The notes beneath the pieces are model-generated. The model had not been told where the DNA came from. It made no database searches and saw nothing but the letters and a program-made list of their open reading frames with translations. Of a stretch of DNA of 64,000 nucleotides, positions 31,196-40,638 are shown piece after piece. Origin of the DNA: Chelativorans sp. Marseille-P2723. GTDB taxonomy: Bacteria; Pseudomonadota; Alphaproteobacteria; Rhizobiales; Rhizobiaceae. The translations under genes were made by a program, and so were the position numbers. The DNA lies in assembly GCF_902809845.1 (NCBI RefSeq), contig NZ_CADDWI010000013.1:496001-560000 (forward strand). The letters run 5' to 3'. Numbering within the stretch: position 1 is the first letter of the stretch; each line of letters begins with the position of its first letter.

Positions 31196-32001
31196 GCGAT
31201 ATGGGCTTGGTGGTTGTCGGGGCGGGTGGCCGCATGGGCCAGATGCTCATACGCACCATCCATGGGATGGACGGCGTGCGCTTGGCAGCCGCGATCGAGC
31301 GCACCGGCTCGCCATATCTCGGCCGGGATGCCGGAGAGGTTGCCGGCATCGGCACCATCGATGTTTCGATCGGCGATGACCCGCTGACAGCCTTTGCCCA
31401 GGCCGACGGGGTGCTCGACTTCACTGCGCCCGCAGCTACGGTTGAATTTTCCGGCTATGCCGCACAGGCCCGGATCGTTCACGTAATCGGCACAACAGGC
31501 TTCTCAGCCGAGGAAGAGGCGGCAATCTCGGCGGCAGCGCGTCATGCCACGGTGGTCAAATCCGGCAATATGAGCCTGGGTGTCAATCTTCTTGCCGTCC
31601 TCGTACGTCAGGCTACGCAGGCGCTGGCAGATGATTTCGACATCGAGGTTGTCGAAATGCATCACCGCCACAAGGTGGACGCGCCTTCCGGCACGGCGCT
31701 GCTTCTGGGCCAGGCTGCCGCCGAGGGCCGTGGCGTAAAGCTGGAGGATGTAAGCGTGCGCGCACGTGACGGACATACCGGCCAGCGGGAGACGGGCAAG
31801 ATCGGCTTTGCCTCCCTGCGCGGCGGCTCCGTCGTGGGCGAGCATTCGGTCATTCTGGCTGGCGCGGGCGAGCGTATTGTGCTTTCCCACCACGCGGAGG
31901 ACCGCGTGATCTTCGCCCGTGGCGCGGTGAAGGCAGCACTTTGGGCGCGGGAGCGCAAGCCCGGCCTCTACTCGATGCTCGATGTCCTCGGCCTTGCCTG
32001 A
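31192..32001 (+). CDS. dapB: 4-hydroxy-tetrahydrodipicolinate reductase DapB
   Basis: DapB reduces hydroxytetrahydrodipicolinate in the diaminopimelate-lysine pathway. The 269 residues show the NAD(P) site [20 protein letters not shown], and the signature [19 protein letters not shown] with the catalytic His pair and Lys. Length is usual. It overlaps the exporter gene by four bases and precedes gpmA by 29 bp. Confidence 0.97.
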   Translation: MSDMGLVVVGAGGRMGQMLIRTIHGMDGVRLAAAIERTGSPYLGRDAGEVAGIGTIDVSIGDDPLTAFAQADGVLDFTAPAATVEFSGYAAQARIVHVIGTTGFSAEEEAAISAAARHATVVKSGNMSLGVNLLAVLVRQATQALADDFDIEVVEMHHRHKVDAPSGTALLLGQAAAEGRGVKLEDVSVRARDGHTGQRETGKIGFASLRGGSVVGEHSVILAGAGERIVLSHHAEDRVIFARGAVKAALWARERKPGLYSMLDVLGLA

Positions 32002-32030
32002 ATTCGTCTCAAAGCTTTAAGGGAGTAACC

Positions 32031-32651
32031 ATGTCCGGAACCCTAATTCTCGTCCGTCACGGCCAGAGCGAATGGAACCTTAAGAACCTGTTTACCGGCT
32101 GGCGCGACGTTGCCCTGTCGGAACGCGGGCACGAGGAGGCGAAAGCCGCCGGACAGCGAATCAAGGCAAAGGGGCTGAAACCTGACGTTGCCTTCACTTC
32201 TGCGCTCAAGCGCGCCCAGATGACGAACGACCACATTCTCGACGTGCTCGGGCTTTCCTCGCTCGAAGTGATCCGCGACCAAGCGCTCAACGAACGCGAC
32301 TACGGAGATCTTGTCGGCCTCAACAAGGACGATGCACGCAAGAAATGGGGCGACGAACAGGTGCATATCTGGCGCCGCTCCTACGATGTCCCGCCGCCGG
32401 GCGGCGAAAGCCTGAAGGATACGGGCGCGCGCGTGTGGCCTTATTACATCCGGATGATACTGCCGCGCGCTCTGCGCGGGCAGACGGTGCTCGTTTCGGC
32501 ACACGGCAATTCGCTGCGCGCGCTCGTCATGGTGCTGGACGGTCTTGCCGGCGACGAGGTCGCAAAGCTTGAGCTCGCTACAGGCGTTCCTCTCATCTAC
32601 CGGCTGAATGCCGATTCCACCGTCGCCTCCAAAGAAATCCTGGAGGGTTGA
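32031..32651 (+). CDS. gpmA: 2,3-bisphosphoglycerate-dependent phosphoglycerate mutase
   Basis: GpmA interconverts 3- and 2-phosphoglycerate in glycolysis. The 206-residue protein has [10 protein letters not shown] with the phospho-acceptor His10, ERDYGDLVG, and [10 protein letters not shown] with the second catalytic His. It is the short alphaproteobacterial form. The frame extends upstream into dapB, but ATG 32031 follows GGGAG and gives the family start [11 protein letters not shown]. Confidence 0.96.
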   Translation: MSGTLILVRHGQSEWNLKNLFTGWRDVALSERGHEEAKAAGQRIKAKGLKPDVAFTSALKRAQMTNDHILDVLGLSSLEVIRDQALNERDYGDLVGLNKDDARKKWGDEQVHIWRRSYDVPPPGGESLKDTGARVWPYYIRMILPRALRGQTVLVSAHGNSLRALVMVLDGLAGDEVAKLELATGVPLIYRLNADSTVASKEILEG

Positions 32652-32848
32652 GGCGGGGCGGTGGGCCATCATTGACCTGCCGGGAGCGTATCATTTAGGG
32701 GCTGGCAACGCATCTGCCGCCCCATCTCCTCGAAGCCGGCTCAATAATGCGCAGCGGCTTCATCGAAACCCGGCCTTCGCGCAAAAACCCAAAAGTTCAC
32801 AAGCTGCGGCGGTCTTTCCCGCTCAGGGCCAAAATCTTACAAATCGCG

Positions 32849-32877
32849 TTGACACAACGCGCAGCGCCGCTTACATC
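32849..32877 (+). promoter_or_regulatory. Promoter of tRNA-Leu
   Basis: A consensus -35 TTGACA (32849-32854), a 17-bp spacer and -10 TACATC (32872-32877) place the start point a few bases before the tRNA at 32891. Both boxes fit alphaproteobacterial sigma-70 promoters. Confidence 0.75.
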
Positions 32878-32890
32878 GGCTGCGCACCCA

Positions 32891-32975
32891 GCCCAGGTGG
32901 CGGAATTGGTAGACGCGCTGGTTTCAGGTACCAGTGACGCAAGTCGTGGAGGTTCGAGTCCTCTCCTGGGCACCA
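32891..32975 (+). tRNA. tRNA-Leu (anticodon CAG)
   Basis: This is an 85-nt class II tRNA. The acceptor stem is GCCCAGG/CCTGGGC with discriminator A and encoded CCA. The D arm contains GGTAGAC, and the anticodon stem CTGGT/ACCAG encloses TTCAGGT, so the anticodon is CAG. A long variable arm (TGACGCAAGTCGT) and a T arm with GGTTCGAGTCC complete it. It decodes CUG. Decayed IS sequences follow immediately. Confidence 0.97.
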
Positions 32976-33059
32976 TTGCCTCATTCCTATCCGCTCTTTA
33001 CTTGCCGTAGGTCTCCCGCACGCAACGATCTTGCCCAGAGAGAAATGTTCTCCGTCGTT

Positions 33060-33410
33060 TCGGCCGACGAAAGGCGGTTGAACTCCAAATTTTCACGCCG
33101 TCTATGACGCCGATGGCCAATCGCTGGTCGTGCTGTCGGAATGCCAGATGAGCGGCGTCGGTCGCAAGGTTCATGCTCACCGCGCTGCTCCGACCTCATC
33201 GACGAAAAAGGAGGCGGCACCGATTTGGCTTCGCAAGCGCTCCGCCCGATGAAAAGCCACAAGCAGCCGGTTGCTACGACGAAACGCTTTATCCCAGCGC
33301 CGCATACGACGTTCGCCAAGCTCACGAACTGGCGCATCGCGATCCGCTGCGACCGCTGTAACTAAATCTTCCTTTCGGCAGTCGTCATCTTGGCTCTGAT
33401 CAAAGAATCC
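33060..33410 (+). pseudogene. Decayed IS5-family (IS427-like) transposase, C-terminal part
   Basis: Two blocks resemble the end of an IS5-type transposase. FHAVYDADGQSLVVLSECQMS starts at 33091 (family form: HAV-D--G-PL-LLL-EGQMSD). After a frameshift and deletions, TTFAKLTNWRIAIRCDRCN and IFLSAVVILALI (33310-33400) match the family end NMFAKLKDWRRIATRYDRCA--F-SAI-LAA. A stop sits inside the last block. No intact frame or terminal repeat was found. Confidence 0.6.
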
Positions 33411-33479
33411 TGCGCCTAGCACATCGGAAAAAAATTCGCTTTCGGTCCGGTTGAAATCCACCGTGATTGAAGGTGGATC

Positions 33480-34094
33480 ATGGGCAAGATCTATTCGTCA
33501 GATCTGCGCGAGCAGGATGTTGCGTTTGCCGAGGCGGCTTCATTAGCACTAGCCATTATCTTGACGTTAGCGCGAGCTTCGCGGCCAAGCTGACGCGACA
33601 TTGAGGCAGTACGGGGCGGCAGGGCGGGCGCGTCAAGAGCGTCCGCTGGACTTCCGGTTCCTCGCTTCGAAGCTTTTCCAATCGGAGCGGCCGATGGCCA
33701 AGGCCGCAGCCAGCGGCACAAGGCTCCTTGCCAACGCGCCTTCGTTCATTGGAAAAGTCAGACCTTCATAGCCTGCCTGCGCTGTCTGGCTAATCCCTGC
33801 CCTAGGTGATCGCGAAAACGATCAACCTTGCGGCTTTCGACACTTGCGACGCCTCTCAACTCGCGCCGATACTGACGAAGGGCCGCGTCGTCATCCTCGG
33901 CAACCTTGCAATTTACAAGAGCAGCGCGGCGCATGGTTCCTGTTCAGTTAGCCTTCGCCAAACTCAAGACACACCCGCGCGCCGCCGCAGCCAGAACCTT
34001 CAAGGGCCTTTGGAGAGCAATCGGAACATCTGCAACCTCTTCAGCAAAACCGGATGCTGGAGCTTTCTCAAGAAGCCGATACGCGTCCCGTTAA
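33480..34094 (+). pseudogene. Decayed IS630-family transposase, second type
   Basis: The start is MGKIYSSDLRE at 33480, then a shifted HYLDVSASFAAKL helix-turn-helix block. A large gap removes the first catalytic Asp region. HWKSQTFIACLRC (near 33750), TINLAAFDTCDASQLAPILTKGRVVILGNLAIYKS (33806-33930) and LAFAKLKTHPRAAAARTFKGLWRAIG ending YASR-stop at 34094 follow in shifted frames. The second catalytic Asp is replaced by Gly (VILGNL). It belongs to a different subgroup from the 6.8-kb copy. Confidence 0.7.
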
Positions 34095-34106
34095 ATGGCC
34101 GTTGCT

Positions 34107-35297
34107 CTAGTGCAGTCGCTCTATGGCGAGCGCGGTTGCTTCGCCGCCCCCGATGCAAAGCGAGGCAATGCCGCGCTTCAGATCGTACTTTTCCAGAGCA
34201 GCCAACAAAGTCACAATCACGCGGGCCCCCGAGGCACCGATCGGATGTCCAAGGGCACAGGCGCCGCCGTGAACGTTCACCTTGTCTCGCGGAAGCCCGA
34301 GATCCTGGATGGCAGCCATTGCCACGACCGCAAAGGCTTCGTTGATCTCAAAAAGATCGACATCCTTCAGATCCCAACCGGTCTTCGAGCACAAAGCCTT
34401 GATCGCGCCGATGGGAGCGGTCGGGAACAGGTTCGGCGCGTCCGCATACGTTGCGTGACCCGCAATGGCGGCAAGCGGGGTGATCCCCCGTTGCTCCGCC
34501 TCCGAACGGCGCATCAGCATGAGAGCTGCGGCACCATCAGAGATCGAACTGGAGTTTGCTGCCGTGACGCTTCCTCCTTCGCGGAAAGCGGGTTTAAGCG
34601 TGGGGATTTTTTCCAGCTTTACCTTGAATGGCTGTTCATCCTGGGCGACTTCCCGTTCTGCCTTGCCGGACCCGACCTTGAGAGGAACGATTTCCGACGC
34701 GAAGCTACCATCTTCGATAGCCTTGCGGGCTCTGGTAAGCGAGGACAAGGCGTATTCGTCCTGCGCCTCGCGGGTAAATTGGTAGCTCTCGGCGCATTTC
34801 TCGGCGAAGGTGCCCATGAGCTTGCCCTTATCATAGGCATCTTCGAGGCCGTCCAGGAACATGTGATCCATGACGCTCCCGTGTCCCATGCGGTATCCGT
34901 CGCGCGCGCGGTCCAGCAAGTATGGGGCGTTGGTCATGCTCTCCATGCCTCCCGCCATCGCCACGTTCGCGCTGCCCGCTGCAATGAGGTCATGCGCGAA
35001 CATGACCGCTTTCATTCCCGAGCCGCACATCTTGTTTACGGTCGTTGCGCCCGCCGCGAGCGGAAGGCCGGCCTCGATTGCAGCTTGCCGCGCCGGAGCC
35101 TGCCGCAGCCCTGCCGAGAGGACGCAGCCAAAAACGACCTCATCGACGTTCTCGGGAGCAACGCCTGATCTTTCAACAGCCGCACGGATCGCGCTCGCTC
35201 CCAACTGCGGAGCGGTCAAATCCTTCAAGTCACCCTGGAACCTTCCCATTGGCGTCCGGGCGGCAGAGGCGATAACGATGGGGTCATGTTTGGTCAT
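34107..35297 (-). CDS. Acetyl-CoA C-acyltransferase (thiolase)
   Basis: This thiolase cleaves a 3-oxoacyl-CoA with CoA, releasing acetyl-CoA. The 396 residues contain nucleophile Cys91 in [32 protein letters not shown] with the catalytic His, and Cys381 in [12 protein letters not shown] 35297 follows GGAAAGAAG; the frame extends nine codons further. It is last in the minus-strand acyl-CoA operon and fits the terminal cleavage step. Sequence alone does not separate degradative thiolase from PhaA-type condensing activity. Confidence 0.9.
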   Translation of the reverse strand: MTKHDPIVIASAARTPMGRFQGDLKDLTAPQLGASAIRAAVERSGVAPENVDEVVFGCVLSAGLRQAPARQAAIEAGLPLAAGATTVNKMCGSGMKAVMFAHDLIAAGSANVAMAGGMESMTNAPYLLDRARDGYRMGHGSVMDHMFLDGLEDAYDKGKLMGTFAEKCAESYQFTREAQDEYALSSLTRARKAIEDGSFASEIVPLKVGSGKAEREVAQDEQPFKVKLEKIPTLKPAFREGGSVTAANSSSISDGAAALMLMRRSEAEQRGITPLAAIAGHATYADAPNLFPTAPIGAIKALCSKTGWDLKDVDLFEINEAFAVVAMAAIQDLGLPRDKVNVHGGACALGHPIGASGARVIVTLLAALEKYDLKRGIASLCIGGGEATALAIERLH

Positions 35298-35333
35298 TGC
35301 TTCTTTCCTGTTCCGATCGAGCATTAAACGGCA

Positions 35334-36101
35334 TCAGCGCGGTGCCATGCGAATCCCGCCGTCAAGGCGGATGACTTCGCCGTTGAGCATCGGATTCTCG
35401 CAGATATGCTTCGCGAGCGCGGCGTACTCCGCTGGCCTGCCAAGGCGTGGCGGAAACGGGATGCTACTGCCCAGGGACTTCTGGACCTCTGCAGGCAATC
35501 CCGCGACCATCGGAGTCTCGAAGATGCCCGGAGCGATGGTGGCAACGCGGATGCCATAACGCGCAAGCTCGCGCATGACTGGCAATGTAAGAGAAACAAC
35601 GCCTCCTTTCGAGGCCGCATACGCGGCCTGCCCGATCTGGCCGTCAAACGCGGCGATCGATGCGGTGTTTATAATGACGCCCCGTTCACCATCCTCATTA
35701 GGCTCTTCCTTCACCATTGCATCGGCTGCAAGCCGGATCATGTTGAATGTACCGATGAGGTTGATGCTGATCGCCCGGGCGAAGCTGTCCAGGCGATGCG
35801 GGCCTTCGCGTCCGACCACTCTCTCCCCTGGTGCAATTCCCGCACAGTTGATGAGCCCGTTGACGTGGGCAAACCTATCGAGAGCCAACTTCACGGCGGC
35901 CTGACCGCCGGCCTCTTCCGTCACGTCGGCATGTGCAGCGACAGCAATGTCCCCCAGTTCCGATGCCACCGATTCGACCGCGTCACGATTGATGTCCACA
36001 AGGACCAGCCGAGCCCCTTCCTCCGCGAAGGAGTGCGCCACTGCCGCGCCAAGGCCTGAGCCAGCACCGGTGACGATAAAAACCCCGTTCTTGATCTGCA
36101 T
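35334..36101 (-). CDS. SDR oxidoreductase, 3-hydroxyacyl-CoA dehydrogenase type 2-like
   Basis: The 255-residue classical SDR has the cofactor site [13 protein letters not shown], an INCAG segment, [22 protein letters not shown] with the Ser and Tyr-x3-Lys, and the APGIFETPM loop. The overall pattern is that of HSD10/3-hydroxyacyl-CoA dehydrogenase type 2. ATG 36101 follows GGAGA at good spacing; a GTG five codons earlier is the alternative. Its place before the thiolase gene suggests oxidation of a 3-hydroxyacyl-CoA to the 3-oxo form. Confidence 0.85.
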   Translation of the reverse strand: MQIKNGVFIVTGAGSGLGAAVAHSFAEEGARLVLVDINRDAVESVASELGDIAVAAHADVTEEAGGQAAVKLALDRFAHVNGLINCAGIAPGERVVGREGPHRLDSFARAISINLIGTFNMIRLAADAMVKEEPNEDGERGVIINTASIAAFDGQIGQAAYAASKGGVVSLTLPVMRELARYGIRVATIAPGIFETPMVAGLPAEVQKSLGSSIPFPPRLGRPAEYAALAKHICENPMLNGEVIRLDGGIRMAPR

Positions 36102-36231
36102 GAATGTTATCTCCACTTGATGGGCGTTACGGCCAAGGTCGAAATGGCGAATGCGAGGCCCTTTAGCGCCCCAGGACTATGCTTGCGCAAGGCGGTTCGA
36201 CGTGAACAGCGCAGGCGTTGCGCCATATTGC

Positions 36232-37026
36232 TCAACCGTGGTTTGCGACTGGCATGGCACCGGAAATGGGGGACCGGAAGTCCAGATTAGCAAGGTCGCA
36301 ACCGCGCTGGAAATCCCCGATGTGTCGATCCATCCAAAGCCGCGCTTCCCGCTCGTTACCGCTGCTGATCGCTTCGTATATCTTGCGATGAGCCAGCAGA
36401 AGGCGTTCACCGGCATTGAGGCGGGCCATTACCTTCGCAAACGCAGGGTAGAACAGTTCTCCAACCGTTTCCCGGCTCATCTGCAGGGCATTGTTCCCGG
36501 TTGCTGCGGCAAGCAAATTGTGGAACTCGATGTCCAGTTCCACAAGCGCGCTGACATCGTCTATTGCCGCCTCGCTGCGGCGGATATTGTCTTCGATCAG
36601 CTTGAGGTCCGGTTCGGTTGCCTTTAAGGCCGCCGTTGCCGCGCATGCGGGCTCAATCGCGCTCAGAACTTCCCAAAGCTGCTCGAAAGTCGTCTCCTGC
36701 AGCAGGAAAGCGGTCTTCATCTGGGCGCTGATTTCCTTTGCCTGAGGCGCGGTGATGCGCAGCCGGTTGCGGCCCTTTTCCCGCCGGATCAGCCCACGTT
36801 GCTCCAAAACGCGGATTGCCTCTCGTACGGTCGACCGGCTGACGCCAAAATGATCGGCGAGCGAAAGCTCACTAGGCAACGACTCGCCGACAGGCAGTTC
36901 GCCGGCAAGTATCCGGCGCTCAAGAACGCGCGCGACAGCTCGAAAGGCCGGAAGTGTGCGATCCCTGCTTTCGACCCTTATGGTGGCAACGGCATCTTTC
37001 CCCTCGGAAGCATTCTGCCAAGTCAT
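36232..37026 (-). CDS. GntR-family regulator with FCD domain (FadR-like)
   Basis: The 264-residue protein has a GntR winged helix at about residues 28-95 (LPSELSLADHFGVSRSTVREAIRVLEQRGLIRREKGRNRLRI) and an all-helical FCD domain to about 240, with ELDIEFHNLLAAATGN, HRKIYEAI and a later MDRHI supplying likely metal-binding His/Asp residues. It is embedded in the acyl-CoA operon, overlapping the synthetase gene by four bases. FCD-type regulators bind short TGTC/GACA palindromes, and TTGTCAGACAA sites lie before this operon and before the ABC importer at 55 kb. It is the best candidate repressor, by inference. Confidence 0.88.
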   Translation of the reverse strand: MTWQNASEGKDAVATIRVESRDRTLPAFRAVARVLERRILAGELPVGESLPSELSLADHFGVSRSTVREAIRVLEQRGLIRREKGRNRLRITAPQAKEISAQMKTAFLLQETTFEQLWEVLSAIEPACAATAALKATEPDLKLIEDNIRRSEAAIDDVSALVELDIEFHNLLAAATGNNALQMSRETVGELFYPAFAKVMARLNAGERLLLAHRKIYEAISSGNEREARLWMDRHIGDFQRGCDLANLDFRSPISGAMPVANHG

Positions 37027-38666
37027 GCCAAACGCGCCTCGTTAGCCGCTCTCTCACGCAGTTCGCTTCGCTTCACCTTGCCGGTCAGCGTCTTGGGCAG
37101 CGAATCGACAAAGACAATTTCCCGCGGATACTTGTAGGGGGCCGTCTGCGCCTTGCAGTAGTCCTGCAGTGCGCGCACCAGGGAAGCGTCAGCCTCCTTC
37201 ATGTCCCTTGGCTGAATAAAGGCCATTACAATCTCGCCGCGCGCCGGGTCGGGTTTCCCGACCACGGCACACTCCTGCACCGCGGGATGCGCAAGCAGCA
37301 CGTCCTCGACCTCGCTCGGGCCGATACGATAACCAGCCGAATTGATGATGTCGTCCATGCGGCCGGCATACCAAAGGTAACCTTCACTGTCCTTCACGCC
37401 CCGGTCGCCGGTTATGTACCAGCGGCCAGCAGGTCCATCGCGGAAACAGGTTTCCGTCCTCTCCGGCTCTTTCCAGTAACCCAGCATGAGCTGCGGGTTG
37501 GGAGTGAGGAGCGCAATGTCTCCTTCCTCTCCTGGGGGCAGCTCGCGCCCTTCTTCATCGACAATGGCAATGGTGCTGCCAGGCGAGGGACGGCCCATGG
37601 AGCCTGGTTTGACCGGCTCGCCAGGATAGTTGAGCACCAGCATCAGTGCTTCGGTTTGGCCATAGGCCTCGCAAACCGGCATGCCGACCGCTTCTATCCA
37701 TTTCCGGTTGATTGTCGCGCTTACTGCCTCACCAGCCGAAACGGTGCGGCGCAAGGCGGAAAGGTCAAAGCCCGCTCCGGCTTCCTCGGCCACCCGCGCA
37801 AGTTCCGTCGCAGGCGCGCAATAGACATTGACGCGGTGACGCTCCAGCATCCGCAGCCTTTCTGCCGGGTCGAACGGGCCGTCGTAAAACAGCGAGCACG
37901 CGCCGCGGGCCCACGGACCGAACAGGATGCTCGTGCCAGCCTTGCTCCAACCGGTGTCGGCTGTGCACCAGATCAGGTCGCCGGGCTCCAGATCCAGCCA
38001 ATAGGCGGCCGAGACCCACCAAGAATAAAGTGCGCGCGATGAGTGTAACACTCCCTTGGGGTTTCCTGTGGAACCGGAGGTGTAGTACATAATTGCCGGG
38101 TCTTCGGCGGCGACGGCTGGCGGCTCGAACTGTGCCGGCGCGCCGGCAATGACCTCGTCAAATTCGTCCCAACCCTTTGTCGCCCCGACACTGACGCGGA
38201 TGTCGAGCGCGTCGGCCATAGCCGCGAATTTCCCCGTCTGCTCGGCACGGCAGATGACGGCGCGCGCGCCAGAATTGCTAATGCGGTAGGCCAAGTCCTT
38301 CTCGGTCAGCATTTCGATGCAGGGAATGGGCACCGCACCAAGCTTGAGGGCCGCCACGACGGCAATCTGCCATTCGGGGATGCGCGGCAGCATGACGATA
38401 ACGAAGTCGCCCTTGTTGACGCCCCGCGCGCGCAATCCATTGGCAAGCCGGTCGGTCAGGCTGGCAATGTCGGAAAAGGTGAAGCGTCGAACCTGCCCGG
38501 AGGCGTTCTGGGCGATCAATGCCGGTCCGTCATGGTCGCGCGCCATGCGGTCGACCACATCGATGCCGAAATTGAACTGTGCCGGCACCTCCCACCGGAA
38601 TGCTTGGTGGAACGTCTCATAGCTTGCATCGCCGCGCACGAGCGGCACTCCACCCTTCGTCTTCAT
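37023..38666 (-). CDS. Acyl-CoA synthetase (ACSM-like, AMP-forming)
   Basis: The 547-residue adenylate-forming ligase has P-loop YYTSGSTGNPKG, an EAYGQTE block, YITGDRG, GRMDDIINSAGYRIGPSEVE, and the C-terminal catalytic Lys in KTLTGKVKRSEL. The N-terminus (FRWEVPAQFNFGIDVVD) is typical of the medium-chain ACSM group. It would activate a carboxylic acid to its CoA thioester at the pathway entry, like LvaE in levulinate catabolism. Its start overlaps the CoA-transferase stop by one base. Confidence 0.88.
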   Translation of the reverse strand: MKTKGGVPLVRGDASYETFHQAFRWEVPAQFNFGIDVVDRMARDHDGPALIAQNASGQVRRFTFSDIASLTDRLANGLRARGVNKGDFVIVMLPRIPEWQIAVVAALKLGAVPIPCIEMLTEKDLAYRISNSGARAVICRAEQTGKFAAMADALDIRVSVGATKGWDEFDEVIAGAPAQFEPPAVAAEDPAIMYYTSGSTGNPKGVLHSSRALYSWWVSAAYWLDLEPGDLIWCTADTGWSKAGTSILFGPWARGACSLFYDGPFDPAERLRMLERHRVNVYCAPATELARVAEEAGAGFDLSALRRTVSAGEAVSATINRKWIEAVGMPVCEAYGQTEALMLVLNYPGEPVKPGSMGRPSPGSTIAIVDEEGRELPPGEEGDIALLTPNPQLMLGYWKEPERTETCFRDGPAGRWYITGDRGVKDSEGYLWYAGRMDDIINSAGYRIGPSEVEDVLLAHPAVQECAVVGKPDPARGEIVMAFIQPRDMKEADASLVRALQDYCKAQTAPYKYPREIVFVDSLPKTLTGKVKRSELRERAANEARLA

Positions 38667-39865
38667 CAGATCGCTCCTTCTTGGCGTAGCGCCTGGATTT
38701 CCTCCTGCGAGTAGCCGGCGGCTGCCAGCACCGCATCATTGTGCTGCCCCAGAAGCGGCGGTGGATCGCGCATCTCGCAGGGCGTTTCTGACAATTTTAT
38801 CGGGAAGCCGAGCTGAGGAATGCGACCCTCCACCGGATGGTCGATGTGCTGGAGCATTTTGCGATGGACGAGCTGGGGATGGCGGAAAGCTTCTTCCATC
38901 GAATTGACGGGGGACAGCGGAATGTCGGCCTCCTCCGCGAGAGCGACCCATTCGTCGCGGGAGCGCTCAAGCATGGTGCGAGCAATGCAGGCGCGCTGGC
39001 GGTCAGCATCCTCGCCTTCAGGATAGTGTGTGCGCATGTCAGCCGGCAGGTTGATCAGCTCGCAGAACCGGTCCCAGAAGTGGGCTTCCAGCGCTCCCAG
39101 CGCGACGTGACGGCCGTCGGCGCATAGATAAATCCCATAGCATGGCGCCTGGCCAATGAAAGGCCGCTCACCGCCCTTCGGCTCGATGCCGCCGAAAAGA
39201 TAGTCGGCGCCGTGCAGCGCAAGCCAGGCCACCGTTCCGTCAGTCATAGAAATGTCGACGAACTGGCCTTCTCCGGTGCGGTCGCGAGAACGCAGCGCCG
39301 CAAGGATGCCGGTCGTTGCCATCAGTGAGCCGCCTCCCACGTCGGCGATGGAAAGGCCGGGCACAGATGGGCCCTCGCCAGGCCGTGCGAACAGTTGCAG
39401 GGCGCCTGCAATGGCAAGGTAGTTAAGATCGTGCCCGACAGACAGGCGCATCGGGCCGTCCTGGCCGTAGCCGGAGATGGCACAATAGATGAGGCCCGGA
39501 TTGTCCTTGCGCAGCGTCTCGTAAGACAGGTCGAGCCGTTCCATCACGCCTGGCCGGAAGCCTTCGAGCACTACATCGGCCTTTGCCGCCAGACGGCGGA
39601 ACGCCGCCTTTGCACGTCCATTCTTGAGGTTCAGTGTAACGCTTTTCTTGTTACGGTTCAAAAGCAGGAAGGAGCCGGACTCCTCCTTGGCCTTCGGCTC
39701 CCACGAGCGGTTGTAATCGCCTCCGTCCGGGTGCTCGATCTTGATGACCTCCGCACCCATGTCGGCAAGAATCTGCGAGCAGAATGCGCCGGGCAGCAGA
39801 CGGGTGAGGTCCAGCACAACCACGCCTTCCAAAGCGAGCCGTTTCGTCTCCGGTTGCGCGCTCAT
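38666..39865 (-). CDS. CaiB/BaiF-type (class III) CoA-transferase
   Basis: The 399-residue protein has the family N-terminus LEGVVVLDLTRLLPGAFCSQILADMGAEVIKIE, then SVTLNLKN, GFRPGVMERL and YCAISGYGQDGP. Family members move CoA between an acyl-CoA and a carboxylic acid, or act as racemases. ATG 39865 overlaps the SDR stop (ATGA); four more in-frame codons lie upstream. The operon thus holds two ways to load CoA, this transferase and the synthetase. Confidence 0.88.
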   Translation of the reverse strand: MSAQPETKRLALEGVVVLDLTRLLPGAFCSQILADMGAEVIKIEHPDGGDYNRSWEPKAKEESGSFLLLNRNKKSVTLNLKNGRAKAAFRRLAAKADVVLEGFRPGVMERLDLSYETLRKDNPGLIYCAISGYGQDGPMRLSVGHDLNYLAIAGALQLFARPGEGPSVPGLSIADVGGGSLMATTGILAALRSRDRTGEGQFVDISMTDGTVAWLALHGADYLFGGIEPKGGERPFIGQAPCYGIYLCADGRHVALGALEAHFWDRFCELINLPADMRTHYPEGEDADRQRACIARTMLERSRDEWVALAEEADIPLSPVNSMEEAFRHPQLVHRKMLQHIDHPVEGRIPQLGFPIKLSETPCEMRDPPPLLGQHNDAVLAAAGYSQEEIQALRQEGAI

Positions 39866-40638
39866 GCCGCCGTCCATCCGCCATCAACCCCGATGGTCTG
39901 GCCGGTGACGTAAAGCGAGGCGTCGGATGCAAGGTAGACCACCGCCCCAGCAATCTCGTCGGGATGAGCGAAGCGGCGCATCGGCGTCCGCTGCGTGATC
40001 CGTTCCGACAGCACCGGATGCTCTGAAAGGCCGGCGGTCAGATCGGTTTCGACATAAGCCGGAGCAACGGTATTGACGCGTACACCCTTCGGCGCCCAGT
40101 CGATGGCAAGTGAACGGGTGAAGAGTTCCACGCCGCCCTTCGAGGCGCAATAGGGGCCCGTCTTTCCAAGGCCAACCCTGCCGCCGATCGAGGATATCGT
40201 CACGATGCTGCCGGAGCCGGCGGTGAGCATGCCGCGGCCGAAGGCCCGGCAGGTCAGGAACACGCCTGTCAGATTGGTGGCGATGATCTCGTTCCATTCG
40301 GCAAGCGTCGTGTCCTCCACCCTCTTGTAGATGGCGTTCACGCCCGCATTGTTGACCAGCACCTTTGCTACGCCGTGCCGCTTTTCAACGGCCCGCGCCA
40401 GGCGCTCCACATCATCCTCGCTGGAGACATCCGCCGTGATTGCATCGACCTTGCCTCCTGCATGGCTGATCTCTTCCGCAGCGGCATCGAGCGTCGTCTG
40501 GGTCCGCCCGGTGATAACGACCGTCGCTCCATGCGCAGCCAGGGCGGTGGCGATGGATTTGCCGATGCCGCGCCCGCCGCCCGTCACGACACAGACGCGT
40601 CCGCTCAGGTCGAACATGGTTTTCAGATCGATGCTCAT
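39862..40638 (-). CDS. SDR family oxidoreductase (FabG/3-hydroxybutyrate dehydrogenase-like)
   Basis: The 258-residue SDR has VTGGGRGIGKSIA, VNNAGVNAIYK, ISSIGGRVGLGKTGPYCASKGG (Ser and Tyr-x3-Lys) and the C-terminal DGGWTA. Its substrate is unknown. In the levulinate operon a comparable SDR, LvaD, interconverts 4-oxo- and 4-hydroxyacyl-CoA, and by position this gene is the candidate for that role. It overlaps the dehydrogenase stop by one base (TAATG). Confidence 0.85.
   Translation of the reverse strand: MSIDLKTMFDLSGRVCVVTGGGRGIGKSIATALAAHGATVVITGRTQTTLDAAAEEISHAGGKVDAITADVSSEDDVERLARAVEKRHGVAKVLVNNAGVNAIYKRVEDTTLAEWNEIIATNLTGVFLTCRAFGRGMLTAGSGSIVTISSIGGRVGLGKTGPYCASKGGVELFTRSLAIDWAPKGVRVNTVAPAYVETDLTAGLSEHPVLSERITQRTPMRRFAHPDEIAGAVVYLASDASLYVTGQTIGVDGGWTAA

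Noticed and set aside
32955-34106. Possible attachment-site repeat of the tRNA-Leu 3' end
   Set aside because: I searched the following kilobase by eye for the tRNA tail and saw no second copy; an island edge is therefore only a suggestion.
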